A stretch of 64,000 nucleotides of DNA, from positions 20,278 to 84,277 of the forward strand of contig NZ_JACMYO010000010.1 in assembly GCF_020889685.1 (NCBI RefSeq), given 5' to 3'. The position numbers and the translations under genes were made by a program. Of the stretch, positions 35,067-42,219 are shown one piece after another. The first letter of the stretch is position 1. Each line of letters starts with the position of its first letter. This DNA comes from Bradyrhizobium oropedii (GTDB lineage Bacteria; Pseudomonadota; Alphaproteobacteria; Rhizobiales; Xanthobacteraceae). The notes below the pieces were generated by a model. The model did no database searches and was not told where the DNA came from. It saw only the letters and a list, made by a program, of their open reading frames with translations.

Positions 35067-35474
35067 TCAGGCGATTGTTTCGACCTCGATTGTCTTCGCC
35101 AACCTTGCGCGAAGATCGTCTTCGATCCAGGCGAACACCGTTTCCGCATCGATCCCTGTTGCGCCGGCAGCGTGGATCACATCGACCACGCGCCGCATGC
35201 TGCGCATCTCCTGGCTATCCAGCGGACCATTTCGCTGCTCGATCGAAACCGCGATGTCCTTCGGGATAATCGAGAACATCACGCGCAGATAAGTACTCGG
35301 GTCTTCCTTCTTGACGCGCTCCAGCACGTCACTGCCGCCGCTCGTCCAATGCTTCAGTGCATCCGCACACGCAGCATCAGCAAACTTACTACGGGCGCCC
35401 TGAGGTCTCCCGGCTGGATTGCCGCTCTGCCCTGGCTTCCACGGCTTCAGGCCACTCTTCGGGTTCTGTTTCAT
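35067..35474 (-). CDS. DUF5681-like protein
   Basis: A 135-aa protein with the typical start MKQNPKSGLKPWKPGQSGNP AGRPQGARSK of DUF5681 proteins, found often beside phage and plasmid genes. The remainder is helical with a terminal coiled-coil-like region (ETVFAWIEDDLRARLAKTIE). Some DUF5681-bearing proteins are annotated as terminase small-subunit-like, which would fit the downstream terL, but this is only a suggestion. Confidence 0.65.
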   Translation of the reverse strand: MKQNPKSGLKPWKPGQSGNPAGRPQGARSKFADAACADALKHWTSGGSDVLERVKKEDPSTYLRVMFSIIPKDIAVSIEQRNGPLDSQEMRSMRRVVDVIHAAGATGIDAETVFAWIEDDLRARLAKTIEVETIA

Positions 35475-35633
35475 CACTGGCTGCACTCCCAACCGGTCAA
35501 GTGCCACCTGTGACGACCATGACGACCTTGACGGCTATTTCCCTTAATCGTCCCACCCGCGCGCGCGTGAGAAGTCGATATGTAGACCCCCGTCAAGCTT
35601 GTCACGCTTGTCATTGGCTCCATGCCCATCCTG

Positions 35634-37019
35634 TTAATCGCCACCATTGAAACTGGCTTTTGGCAAAAGGCTGATGCCCAGGAACTCGCGAGCCTTAGCC
35701 GTTCGGTAGAACTTGAACTTGTGCCGCAACATTTGGTCTTTGAACGATTGCTGAGTACCGGGGCCAATGCCGGCGCTCTGGGCAAACTCTCGCCACGACT
35801 TAAAGAGCTTGCCGCTGGTTTCGGATCGATCGACGTTGCCGGGATCGCAAACGCACTCCTCCGCGAGCCAGTGCGCGAATACATCCTGATCGCTGAAATA
35901 TTCTTCCGTTGCGGCAAGCACGCTGGCGGGTTTCAGGAGACCGTTGGCCTGCCAGTCGAGGCAACCATCAACCATCCATTGCAGGATGGCACCGGCTTCC
36001 ATGAGCAGCTTACGCTCCAACTCACGATCCGGCTTATCTGGCTTGCGCTCGAACGGCACGATCAGGAACCGGCGCCGGGCAGCTTCGTCGACGTTCCGCA
36101 ACACCGGCTTGTGATTGCCGACGATGGTCAACTTGAACTGCGGAACGAACTCGAAAAAGTCCTGCCTCATAAAGCGAGCGCTGATCCGGTCGCCGCCCGT
36201 CATCTGCTTGATCCGGCTTTCCGCCCATGGCCGGCCTTCCTCGGTCTCGGAGGCTGTCACCAGTCTGGCCCCCCGAAGCATTGCGAGATCGGTCGGGTGC
36301 TTGTCCGATGACGACGCCGTGAACGTGTCCATTGCCGATGTCGTGGCGTAGTCCTTCAGGATCGCGGCAACGATATTGAGGAAAACTGACTTTCCATTGC
36401 CACCGGGCCCGTACACAAAAACCAGCGCGTGCTCGGTCGTCAGCCCGGTCAGGGAATAGCCGCACCATTGCTGCAGGAATCGGATTAGCTCGGCATCGCT
36501 TCCCGTAGTCTCGTCAAGAAACTTTAGCCACTGCGGGCAACCGGACGGCGCCGGTGCGACGCTGGTCAGCTTGGTAATCCCGTCATTCCGGCGAGGGAGT
36601 AGAAGCTTGCCCTGCCGCAGATCTATCGTTCCGCCCGGCGTGCCAAGCCGCATCGGATCCGCGTCCCAATAGCTGACGGTAACAGCGATGTCGGGATCAT
36701 TCTTGGCGAACTTCTCAACGCCGGAGGCAAAGCCCACGGAGTTGATTTTTACTCGTTTGGTTGCAGGCTGGTCTTCAGCTATGCCGCGTGCGAGCTCACG
36801 CGCCCAGTGAAACGCGATGCCGGTTTGCTCTTTCGCCCATGCACGGCTGTTCCACCGAAACCATGCGCCGGTTGAGTGACAGAACCTCAGGTTCTCGCCA
36901 AAGCGTTCAACGAACTGCCGGGCGGCCGAGTCCTCGGTAACCACGTCGTTGGGCATGCTCCGCGGATAGGCTTCACGCTCCTGCCGCAGGGCCTCCTCAT
37001 CCATCTCCGCCTGGTTCAT
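35634..37019 (-). CDS. Phage/plasmid SF3 helicase (P4-family, D5-like), no primase domain
   Basis: A 461-aa replicative helicase of the P4/D5 type. The N-terminal region is D5_N-like (RFCHSTGAWFRWNSRAWAKE). The SF3 ATPase has Walker A GPGGNGKSVFLN at ~residue 210, VTASETEEGRPWAESRIKQM (Walker B region) and the sensor-like TIVGNHKPVLRNVDEAARRR. A C-terminal winged-helix region follows. Full P4-alpha proteins also carry an N-terminal primase, absent here. It is last of a coupled seven-gene operon that also has an Hjc-like nuclease. Confidence 0.9.
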   Translation of the reverse strand: MNQAEMDEEALRQEREAYPRSMPNDVVTEDSAARQFVERFGENLRFCHSTGAWFRWNSRAWAKEQTGIAFHWARELARGIAEDQPATKRVKINSVGFASGVEKFAKNDPDIAVTVSYWDADPMRLGTPGGTIDLRQGKLLLPRRNDGITKLTSVAPAPSGCPQWLKFLDETTGSDAELIRFLQQWCGYSLTGLTTEHALVFVYGPGGNGKSVFLNIVAAILKDYATTSAMDTFTASSSDKHPTDLAMLRGARLVTASETEEGRPWAESRIKQMTGGDRISARFMRQDFFEFVPQFKLTIVGNHKPVLRNVDEAARRRFLIVPFERKPDKPDRELERKLLMEAGAILQWMVDGCLDWQANGLLKPASVLAATEEYFSDQDVFAHWLAEECVCDPGNVDRSETSGKLFKSWREFAQSAGIGPGTQQSFKDQMLRHKFKFYRTAKAREFLGISLLPKASFNGGD

Positions 37020-37282
37020 GCAGCCCTCAAGAGCCAGGTTGGAAGGGGCTGGGGCTGCCCGAACGCGTCGGACATGAGGAACTGCACGAAATCGACGCCA
37101 TGCGCGTCGATCAGATTGTTTGCCAGAGCGGTATCCCAGAGCGCGTCCACCGCAATGCCGTGATCCACCACGCCGCGCTGCACGATTTCGGCAAGGATCT
37201 CGGCCTGATCATGGAAGGCATTCACCTTGCCCAGGGCTACCGCGCGGCGCATTTCTCTCAATTCGCGATCGACGCGCGTCAT
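37016..37282 (-). CDS. Hypothetical protein, 88 aa
   Basis: An 88-aa protein (TRVDRELREMRRAVALGKVN ... VDFVQFLMSDAFGQPQPLPT), probably helical, coupled by 4-nt overlaps to the nuclease gene upstream and the helicase gene downstream. No domain is recognised; the position suggests a replication accessory. Confidence 0.6.
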   Translation of the reverse strand: MTRVDRELREMRRAVALGKVNAFHDQAEILAEIVQRGVVDHGIAVDALWDTALANNLIDAHGVDFVQFLMSDAFGQPQPLPTWLLRAA

Positions 37283-37599
37283 GGCTTGCCTGCCTTTGCC
37301 GCAATTTCAGCGGCCAGCTTGAGAGGCAGGACAACCAACGGCTCTTTGCGATCGGCGCGGACAATCAAGAGGTCCCTCGCCTCGAGCCAGCGATAAAGCT
37401 CCCTAAATCCATTGGCTCGGCACTTCACCTCGGCGACGCGATCAATATTCAAAACCGGAATGGTCACGTCGCCGAGGTAAGAGCCGCCGGCAGCACCGCT
37501 CAGCGGCACCCGCTCGGCAGCAAAGCCGCGCTCCTGAAGAAATTTGACAATCGCACGTTCGGCACGATTGCCCTTGTCTCTTGACGCTCGACCACCCAT
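37279..37599 (-). CDS. Holliday-junction-resolvase-like (Hjc/PD-(D/E)XK) nuclease
   Basis: A 106-aa protein resembling the archaeal/phage Hjc resolvase fold. It has the RDKGNRAERAIVKFLQERGF start with a conserved acidic residue, a GDVTIPV aspartate and the catalytic-type VAEVKCRANG (E-x-K). Such nucleases act on branched DNA during replication or recombination. The ATG at 37599 is used, as the codon before is TTG. It sits between the TSCPD gene and the helicase, which fits a phage replication operon. Confidence 0.78.
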   Translation of the reverse strand: MGGRASRDKGNRAERAIVKFLQERGFAAERVPLSGAAGGSYLGDVTIPVLNIDRVAEVKCRANGFRELYRWLEARDLLIVRADRKEPLVVLPLKLAAEIAAKAGKP

Positions 37600-37910
37600 C
37601 AAAGCACCTCCGGGCTGGAGATGCGGTCAAGGGCGGCACCGATCGGCGATGAGGCAATGCCGAACCTGTCACGCTTGATGGCGTGTGCGAGCTGCCGCAC
37701 TGATACCCCGTATTGAAGCGCAATGCTGGCGATGATGGCGGCATCCGACATCAGCACGTCCAGCATGCTGTCCGAGCGATCGGCGTTCAGGAATATCTCG
37801 CCGATTTGGCCGTCAGGCTTGTAGCCCACCGTTACCTTGACAAGGATTCCGTCCCGATCGAATTCCTGGGTTTCGTTTGGTCGGCGGTTGGGGAGACATT
37901 CGCGAGTCAT
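37599..37910 (-). CDS. TSCPD-domain protein (orphan ribonucleotide-reductase C-terminal-like module)
   Basis: A 103-aa protein matching the C-terminal module of class II ribonucleotide reductases: KVTVGYKPDGQIGEIFLNAD, DVLMSDAAIIASIALQYGVS and RFGIASSPIGAALD. In full NrdJ it follows the catalytic barrel, but here it stands alone with no reductase gene. It might regulate host nucleotide supply or bind DNA or protein; both are guesses. Confidence 0.68.
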   Translation of the reverse strand: MTRECLPNRRPNETQEFDRDGILVKVTVGYKPDGQIGEIFLNADRSDSMLDVLMSDAAIIASIALQYGVSVRQLAHAIKRDRFGIASSPIGAALDRISSPEVL

Positions 37911-38164
37911 GCGGCCTCCGGATCGTCGGGACCTTGGTGGCGAGCGAGTGCCCGCTTGATCTCTTCAATCTCTTCCGGAGACTTGCCGATGAAGGCGAGC
38001 AGTCCGAGCTTTGGCGCGCTTTCGGTGCGCTCGATGTTGGCCTGCAGCTTGATCAGTGCGGCGGCCAGCGTCGAAAGCATCTTGTGTTGTTCCGCCAGCG
38101 GCGAATGCTCAATGGCAAAATCAACGTTATCGAGGACCATTTGTCTGTGGGCTTCGGGGTTCAT
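37907..38164 (-). CDS. Hypothetical protein, 85 aa
   Basis: An 85-aa helical protein (NPEAHRQMVLDNVDFAIEHS ... GKSPEEIEEIKRALARHQGP). It overlaps both neighbours by 4 nt. No recognised domain. Confidence 0.6.
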   Translation of the reverse strand: MNPEAHRQMVLDNVDFAIEHSPLAEQHKMLSTLAAALIKLQANIERTESAPKLGLLAFIGKSPEEIEEIKRALARHQGPDDPEAA

Positions 38165-38352
38165 CGCAGCGCCTCCCCGAAAGCGAGATCAGCGACCACT
38201 GCAGCGGTTGATGCCGGCAGGTCGAAAACCTGAGCGAGGAATTGCAGCCGAAGCCGGCTTGTGGCATTGTCCGGGTCGATCTTGCTAGCCGCGAGAGAGA
38301 CTTCCGGAGCCCCGCTTGCCAGAGCGGGGTTTTCCATTTCGAGCAGGCGCAT
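38161..38352 (-). CDS. Hypothetical protein, 63 aa
   Basis: A 63-aa Ala/Leu-rich protein (ENPALASGAPEVSLAASKID ... ASTAAVVADLAFGEALR). Its ATG shares one base with the stop of the excisionase-like gene. The function is unknown. Confidence 0.55.
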   Translation of the reverse strand: MRLLEMENPALASGAPEVSLAASKIDPDNATSRLRLQFLAQVFDLPASTAAVVADLAFGEALR

Positions 38353-38549
38353 CAGGCGACCTCGCCAGTTGCACGCTTGTGATAGCCTTCACGGATCTTG
38401 CTCTTCAGCCCAACCCAGCGGCCACCTTGTTTGAACACGCCGTAAAGCTCGCCTTTCTCGGCGAGGTAAAAGGCGCGCCTCTCATCAATGCCGGTGAACC
38501 GGCTGATCGACTTCATCCCCTCCAGGAGATCGTCTGCGATGGTATCCAT
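38352..38549 (-). CDS. Excisionase/helix-turn-helix-like small DNA-binding protein
   Basis: A 65-aa protein with a helix-turn-helix pattern (SISRFTGIDERRAFYLAEKG) and a basic end (GGRWVGLKSKIREGYHKRAT), close to small AlpA/excisionase-type regulators. It is the first gene of the replication operon. A 19-bp site shared with the MerR-like gene lies 18-36 nt upstream of its start. Confidence 0.65.
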   Translation of the reverse strand: MDTIADDLLEGMKSISRFTGIDERRAFYLAEKGELYGVFKQGGRWVGLKSKIREGYHKRATGEVA

Positions 38550-38566
38550 CCTATTTCCTCATGATT

Positions 38567-38585
38567 GCACCTAATACGCATTACG
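38567..38585. promoter_or_regulatory. Putative operator upstream of the replication operon
   Basis: GCACCTAATACGCATTACG, matching the reverse complement of 39107-39125 at 15 of 19 positions. It is 18-36 bp before the excisionase-like ATG. It may be bound by the MerR-like regulator. Confidence 0.5.
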
Positions 38586-38615
38586 CACTTACTCGCACAA
38601 AAAAGAGAGGAACGC

Positions 38616-39089
38616 CTATTTCAGCTTCCCCAAATAAGTCTCCAGGCGAATGGCCATGACCATGCTGTTGGGCTTGTGATGGTGGAGGAAGTAAATCTTC
38701 TGGCTCCCTCGTGGATCAACTGCGGTCTGAGCTATGCTGCATCTGTACTCGCGGTCTTCCTTCGCGTCCCAGCTCTCACAGATCAACATCGTATCTCCAT
38801 CCCCACCGATGGCCGATGAAAAGACTTTTGCATTGGCATCAAGCAGCATCATCGAGCGCAGAGCCGTAGCAATCTTTTTTAGTTCACCGATGGCAATTTG
38901 CCGCTCAGCAAAGGGCCGAATAGCACAGCCAATAATGGCCTCCTCGCGGGAGAACTGACGGTGCGTCCCGGTCCCGGCATCCTCTGTCCCGCGGTCCGCT
39001 TGAATCACACCTCGATCGGCCCAAAGCTGGAGTGACCGGCGCTTTGCGCCCGTTACTTCCACCAAACCGCCCAACGAATAGCTGTCCAT
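38616..39089 (-). CDS. MerR-like regulator, 157 aa
   Basis: The N-terminal ~75 residues form a MerR-type winged helix: LGGLVEVTGAKRRSLQLWAD then RGVIQADRGTEDAGTGTHRQ FSREEAIIGC. A linker helix (IAIGELKKIATALRSMM) and a C-terminal domain with no cysteine metal motif follow. The ATG at 39089 is used. It is divergent from the integrase and shares an upstream site with the replication operon, so it probably controls the element's lysogeny or replication switch. No CI-type repressor is seen. Confidence 0.72.
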   Translation of the reverse strand: MDSYSLGGLVEVTGAKRRSLQLWADRGVIQADRGTEDAGTGTHRQFSREEAIIGCAIRPFAERQIAIGELKKIATALRSMMLLDANAKVFSSAIGGDGDTMLICESWDAKEDREYRCSIAQTAVDPRGSQKIYFLHHHKPNSMVMAIRLETYLGKLK

Positions 39090-39106
39090 CACCGTCCCTT
39101 CAAGAA

Positions 39107-39125
39107 CGCAGTACGTATTATGTGC
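39107..39125. promoter_or_regulatory. Putative operator upstream of the MerR-like gene
   Basis: The reverse complement, GCACATAATACGTACTGCG, matches 38567-38585 in 15 of 19 positions. It lies 18-36 bp upstream of the MerR-like ATG, the same spacing as at the replication operon, and faces the integrase as well. Confidence 0.5.
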
Positions 39126-39193
39126 TTTACAACTGCCGCGGATTGGTGTCAATTGGTTTCAACGGACACCAATCATTCCGGCGGGGACAAGTC

Positions 39194-40360
39194 ATGGCAA
39201 AGGTGCGCAAGCGGAAACTTCCCTCGGGCCTCATCCGTTGGCAGGCGGGCTATATCGACGGCGCGGGCGAGCGCCGCTTCAAGATGTTCGAGAAGAAGTC
39301 CGACGCCGAGGCGTGGCTTGTCGAAGTTCGGCATGACATGGTTCGCGGCCTGCACACGCCGGGCAGCATCTCCCCCACCATGAAGGAAGCCGCGGCGCTC
39401 TGGATCAAGCGGTGCAAGGAAAAGGGCCTGGAGCCTTCGACCGTGAAGGGCTACGAGGAGCACGTGAAGCTCCACATTGTTCCGCTCATTGGGGCGAAGA
39501 AGGCATCGGAAATGACGGTGCCGGCTATCAATGCCTATGCTGACCAGCTTCGAGCTGCCGGCACATCGGCCGAAATGATCAAGAAGGTCGTCGGCTCGGT
39601 TGGCAGCATCTTCAAAGAGCTTCGGCGCCGCGGCCTGTCGAGCACTGCCCCCACGGCTGGCGTCGATCTTGATCTGCCAGACCGGGAAGACCCGCGCCCT
39701 GATATTCCCACCAAGGTCGAGCTGCAGGCCATCATTGCAGGTGCCGTCGATCGCTGGCGGCCCGTTATGCTGGTCGCCATCTTCTGCGGCTTGCGTGCCA
39801 GTGAGCTGCGTGGCCTTTCCTGGCTGAACGTCGATTTTGCGGCCAAACAACTCAGCCTGACCCAGCGGGCAGACGCTTCCCACCGGATCGGCAACCTGAA
39901 GTCAAAGGCTGCCTATCGCACTATCCCCTGCCCGCCGATCGTGATGAACGCCCTGCGGGAATGGAAGCTTAAGTGCCCGAAGGGCGATCTGAACCTGGTT
40001 TTCCCGAACGGGGTCGGCAAGGTCGAATCCCATTCGAACATGCTCGAACGAGGCCTCCATCCGATCCTGGTAGCCAAGGGCATCACCGAAGCGGCGCCCG
40101 TGCTCGACGCCGATGGAAAGCCGACCCTCAAGAACGGCGAGCCCGTGATGGCGGAAGTGCCTAAGTACGGCTTACACACCCTGCGCCACGCCTGCGCCTC
40201 TCTGTGGATCGAGAACGGTCACAATCCGAAGCAGATCCAGCGCCTGATGGGCCATAGCTCAATCAAGGTCACTTTCGACATTTACGGGCACCTGTTCGCC
40301 GATGCCGAGGCAGACCAGCGAGCCGCCGAAACCCTTCAAAACCGATTGCTTGGCAGCTGA
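39194..40360 (+). CDS. int: Tyrosine-type site-specific integrase
   Basis: A 388-aa phage-type tyrosine recombinase. The arm-binding N-terminus (VRKRKLPSGLIRWQAGYIDG) and the SAM-like core domain (AAALWIKRCKEKGLEPSTVK) precede the catalytic domain. Visible active-site elements are an Arg in GLRASELRGLSW, HxLR in LHTLRHACAS and the final LMGHSSIKVTFDIYGHLF, with the nucleophile Tyr. A basic KxxxK and K in GNLKSKAAYRTIP are also present. The ATG at 39194 is chosen. It ends 60 bp before attR, as expected for an enzyme that integrated into tRNA-Arg. Confidence 0.95.
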   Translation: MAKVRKRKLPSGLIRWQAGYIDGAGERRFKMFEKKSDAEAWLVEVRHDMVRGLHTPGSISPTMKEAAALWIKRCKEKGLEPSTVKGYEEHVKLHIVPLIGAKKASEMTVPAINAYADQLRAAGTSAEMIKKVVGSVGSIFKELRRRGLSSTAPTAGVDLDLPDREDPRPDIPTKVELQAIIAGAVDRWRPVMLVAIFCGLRASELRGLSWLNVDFAAKQLSLTQRADASHRIGNLKSKAAYRTIPCPPIVMNALREWKLKCPKGDLNLVFPNGVGKVESHSNMLERGLHPILVAKGITEAAPVLDADGKPTLKNGEPVMAEVPKYGLHTLRHACASLWIENGHNPKQIQRLMGHSSIKVTFDIYGHLFADAEADQRAAETLQNRLLGS

Positions 40361-40420
40361 CGGCAACGCCAGCGGAACACGGAGGAGCTAAGTCGTTGAT
40401 TAGATTCACAATCCAAAAGG

Positions 40421-40465
40421 TTTCTACTCCGCGGGTTGCAGGTTCGAATCCTGCCGGGATCGCCA
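40421..40465 (+). repeat. attR: 45-bp duplicate of tRNA-Arg 3' half
   Basis: This copy begins at the anticodon loop and ends at CCA, exact to 24991-25035. It has no 5' half, so it is not a functional tRNA. It marks the right end of the element. Confidence 0.93.
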
Positions 40466-40630
40466 GCCATTTCAACACGATACGTGTTCGGCTCAACGAA
40501 ATCCCGCGTCTCATCGCGTGCTAAAAAAACCTTCAATTTCTTGCTTTCCCGTTTGGTCCCGCTGAGTCGATAGTACACGGATTGTACACGCCACTTCCGC
40601 ATTTGCTCTGCCGCGCGATGGACGAACGGC

Positions 40631-40736
40631 CCCGGCGCGGTCGGCGCGCCAGGGTCGCATTCCAACTCCCGCAGTCGGGGGGCAGGAGTGACAACGGGAG
40701 CACTAGGAGTGACTCTCGACGTTGCCACTTGTTCCG
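40631..40736 (+). repeat. Diverged direct repeat, right copy (outside element)
   Basis: Aligns with 25539-25640, sharing TTGCCACTTGTTCC and other blocks, and lies 166 bp past attR. Nothing codes in it. Confidence 0.65.
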
Positions 40737-40804
40737 GCCCTTCGCTGCCCGCGCCGAGCCATTAGGGGTTACTCCGGAGACGCTCGCCGAGCCTTCTCCG
40801 CACC

Positions 40805-40936
40805 ATGGCCGGCGACGCAATCGACAAGATGGCCGACAACACTGTCAGCTCAGATGAGCAAGCCAGCCGCAAGCGGCAACTCGTCAAAGGACCCGAGGAA
40901 TTCCAGAAGGTGCGACGCGACCGCAACCGGAAATGA
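40805..40936 (+). CDS. Small conserved hypothetical protein, 43 aa
   Basis: A 43-aa basic protein, MAGDAIDKMADNTVSSDEQA then SRKRQLVKGPEEFQKVRRDR NRK. I recognise this pattern from tiny rhizobial proteins of unknown role. It is followed by another small frame 36 bp later. Confidence 0.65.
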   Translation: MAGDAIDKMADNTVSSDEQASRKRQLVKGPEEFQKVRRDRNRK

Positions 40937-40972
40937 ACCGACCGAGGCCACCAGAGATCGAAGGGATAATAA

Positions 40973-41141
40973 ATGGCTGCTGTTTCACTTCTGATCGGTA
41001 TTTTGATCATCGCTGTGGTGGGAGCAATCTGCTTTTGGGTGATCGACAGATTTGCGCCTGACGGTCGACTGGCACAATTGCTAAAGCTCTTAGTCGTGCT
41101 TGGGCGCGATTGTCCAACGGCTACTGGCGCTGACCCACTAG
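40973..41141 (+). pseudogene. Small membrane protein gene with a probable frameshift
   Basis: The frame begins MAAVSLLIGILIIAVVGAIC and runs to RLAQLLKLLVVL, a two-part membrane protein start. After 41101 the frame drifts into low-quality sequence. A +1 shift at 41103 gives GAIVQRLLALTH and then a stop at 41141, which resembles the usual end of this small membrane protein family. A short indel near 41100 is the simplest explanation. Confidence 0.55.
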
Positions 41142-41246
41142 CCCACCCTAGTTGCTTACCTAGACCGAGCGGAACGGCGCGTCCCCTTTAAGGGATCGAA
41201 ATCCCTCTCCGCGCGTTGAGTATTGAGCCCAAGTGGGAGGTCAATA

Positions 41247-41435
41247 ATGATCAACCGAGAGCGGCACACAACTGCGGAGCGCGAAGCCCACAAGATATTC
41301 AAAGCGGTCAAGGCGAAGGAAGCCATGACCGATTACGCCAAAGAGCAAAAAGCGCTCCACGATAATCGAGAGCGCCTAAAGACAGAACGGCTGGCGCGGG
41401 AAGCTGAAGCGGCCAACCGTACAAAAGCAGGTTGA
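41247..41435 (+). CDS. Small charged hypothetical protein, 62 aa
   Basis: A 62-aa, almost wholly helical protein (MINRERHTTAEREAHKIFKA ... KEQKALHDNRERLKTERLAR) rich in Lys/Arg/Glu. A GGAGGT ribosome-binding site lies 7 nt before the ATG. Similar short proteins are frequent in Bradyrhizobium. The function is unknown. Confidence 0.68.
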   Translation: MINRERHTTAEREAHKIFKAVKAKEAMTDYAKEQKALHDNRERLKTERLAREAEAANRTKAG

Positions 41436-41490
41436 GCGTCCAGCTGGGACACTGGGGGATCAAGTTTTTGGCCTCTCCGTGGAGGGCGAC

Positions 41491-41745
41491 ATGGCCCTGC
41501 ACTTCCGCCAAGTCGATGCTGAACTGGAGATATGGATCGCGGGCAGCGACGACTATTCATTCGTCATCAGCAACGAGAGCCGGAGTGGTCCTGGCCTGCA
41601 TGGCGAGCCGGGTTTTGTCGCCTCATATCGCCCCGACTTTCTGAATATGCCCGCCGCTCAAGTGTCCGGCTCGCCCTTTAGCACGTTCGCTGAAGCCGAG
41701 CGGGCCTGCGGTGCATTCTTGGGTCGCCTCATCATTAGGGGATGA
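41491..41745 (+). CDS. Hypothetical protein, 84 aa
   Basis: An 84-aa soluble beta-rich protein (ALHFRQVDAELEIWIAGSDD ... GPGLHGEPGFVASYRPDFLN) with a C-terminal helix (STFAEAERACGAFLGRLI). GGAGGG precedes the ATG at 41491; an ATG at 41479 is also in frame. Similar to short rhizobial proteins without a known role. Confidence 0.6.
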   Translation: MALHFRQVDAELEIWIAGSDDYSFVISNESRSGPGLHGEPGFVASYRPDFLNMPAAQVSGSPFSTFAEAERACGAFLGRLIIRG

Positions 41746-42219
41746 CTGCCGTTATCCGCCTTCCACCGCAAAAATCACTGGATGCAGGCCGCTTGGGCCT
41801 CACTTCCCTGCCCGCGCAGGTTGCGATACGCTGCACCCTTTCTTTTGGGGCCATTTTAATGGAACGCTCAATTTGGGTAATTGCAGCCCTTAGTTTGGAA
41901 GAGAGCCATTCCGATTAGCTTTTGACTCGTATCGAAAGCGAGGCGCTGAAGGGAAAGGCGTCCGTTGCGCCGCCATCGCCCATGTGCTGCTCGGGACATC
42001 CCGAACTTTTGAGTTCTCCGCAGAGTATTCGGTCGAGCCTACCCGCGTCAGACCGCCCCGACCGTATTCTTACGGACCCGCAACTGGCAGGCAACTTGCG
42101 ATGTGTGCTTCGATCGTTCGGCGCCAGCTGTTCTCGGTGTGCCGCTGGCCACTTGCTCGCGCCACCGCTAAGCTGCGGTATGGAACGCCTTGTATTTTAA
42201 AGCTTCTGGCAGAATTTTC
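41746..42219. other. Gene-free region upstream of GT87 pair
   Basis: This 474-bp stretch has no frame with both a ribosome-binding site and a recognisable protein. It should carry the promoter for the tandem glycosyltransferase genes. Confidence 0.4.

Larger units (their letters stand above)
24991..40465. mobile_element. 15.5-kb prophage- or satellite-like element integrated in tRNA-Arg(TCT)
   Basis: The element is bounded by a 45-bp exact direct repeat of the tRNA 3' half (24991-25035 and 40421-40465), with the integrase gene 60 bp inside the right end. The left part has small plus-strand genes; 38549-29487 is a minus-strand block with a replication-type operon (SF3 helicase, Hjc-like nuclease) and a packaging/tail operon (TerL, scaffold-like, tail collar). 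A MerR-like regulator is divergent from the integrase. No portal, capsid, tape-measure, holin or lysin gene is recognisable. It could be a decayed prophage or a satellite that depends on a helper phage. Confidence 0.9.

Noticed and set aside
35508..35633. Possible CRISPR-like or iteron repeats (short TGACGACC/CTTGTCA words)
   Set aside because: The words are short and irregular, without constant spacing or unit length. No CRISPR array is visible anywhere in the window.
40421..40465. Second tRNA-Arg gene
   Set aside because: Only the 3' half is present; the 5' acceptor and D-arm are missing, so it is the attR duplicate.
41922..42200. 92-codon plus frame
   Set aside because: No ribosome-binding site or protein-like pattern; several overlapping frames in the same stretch are equally open.
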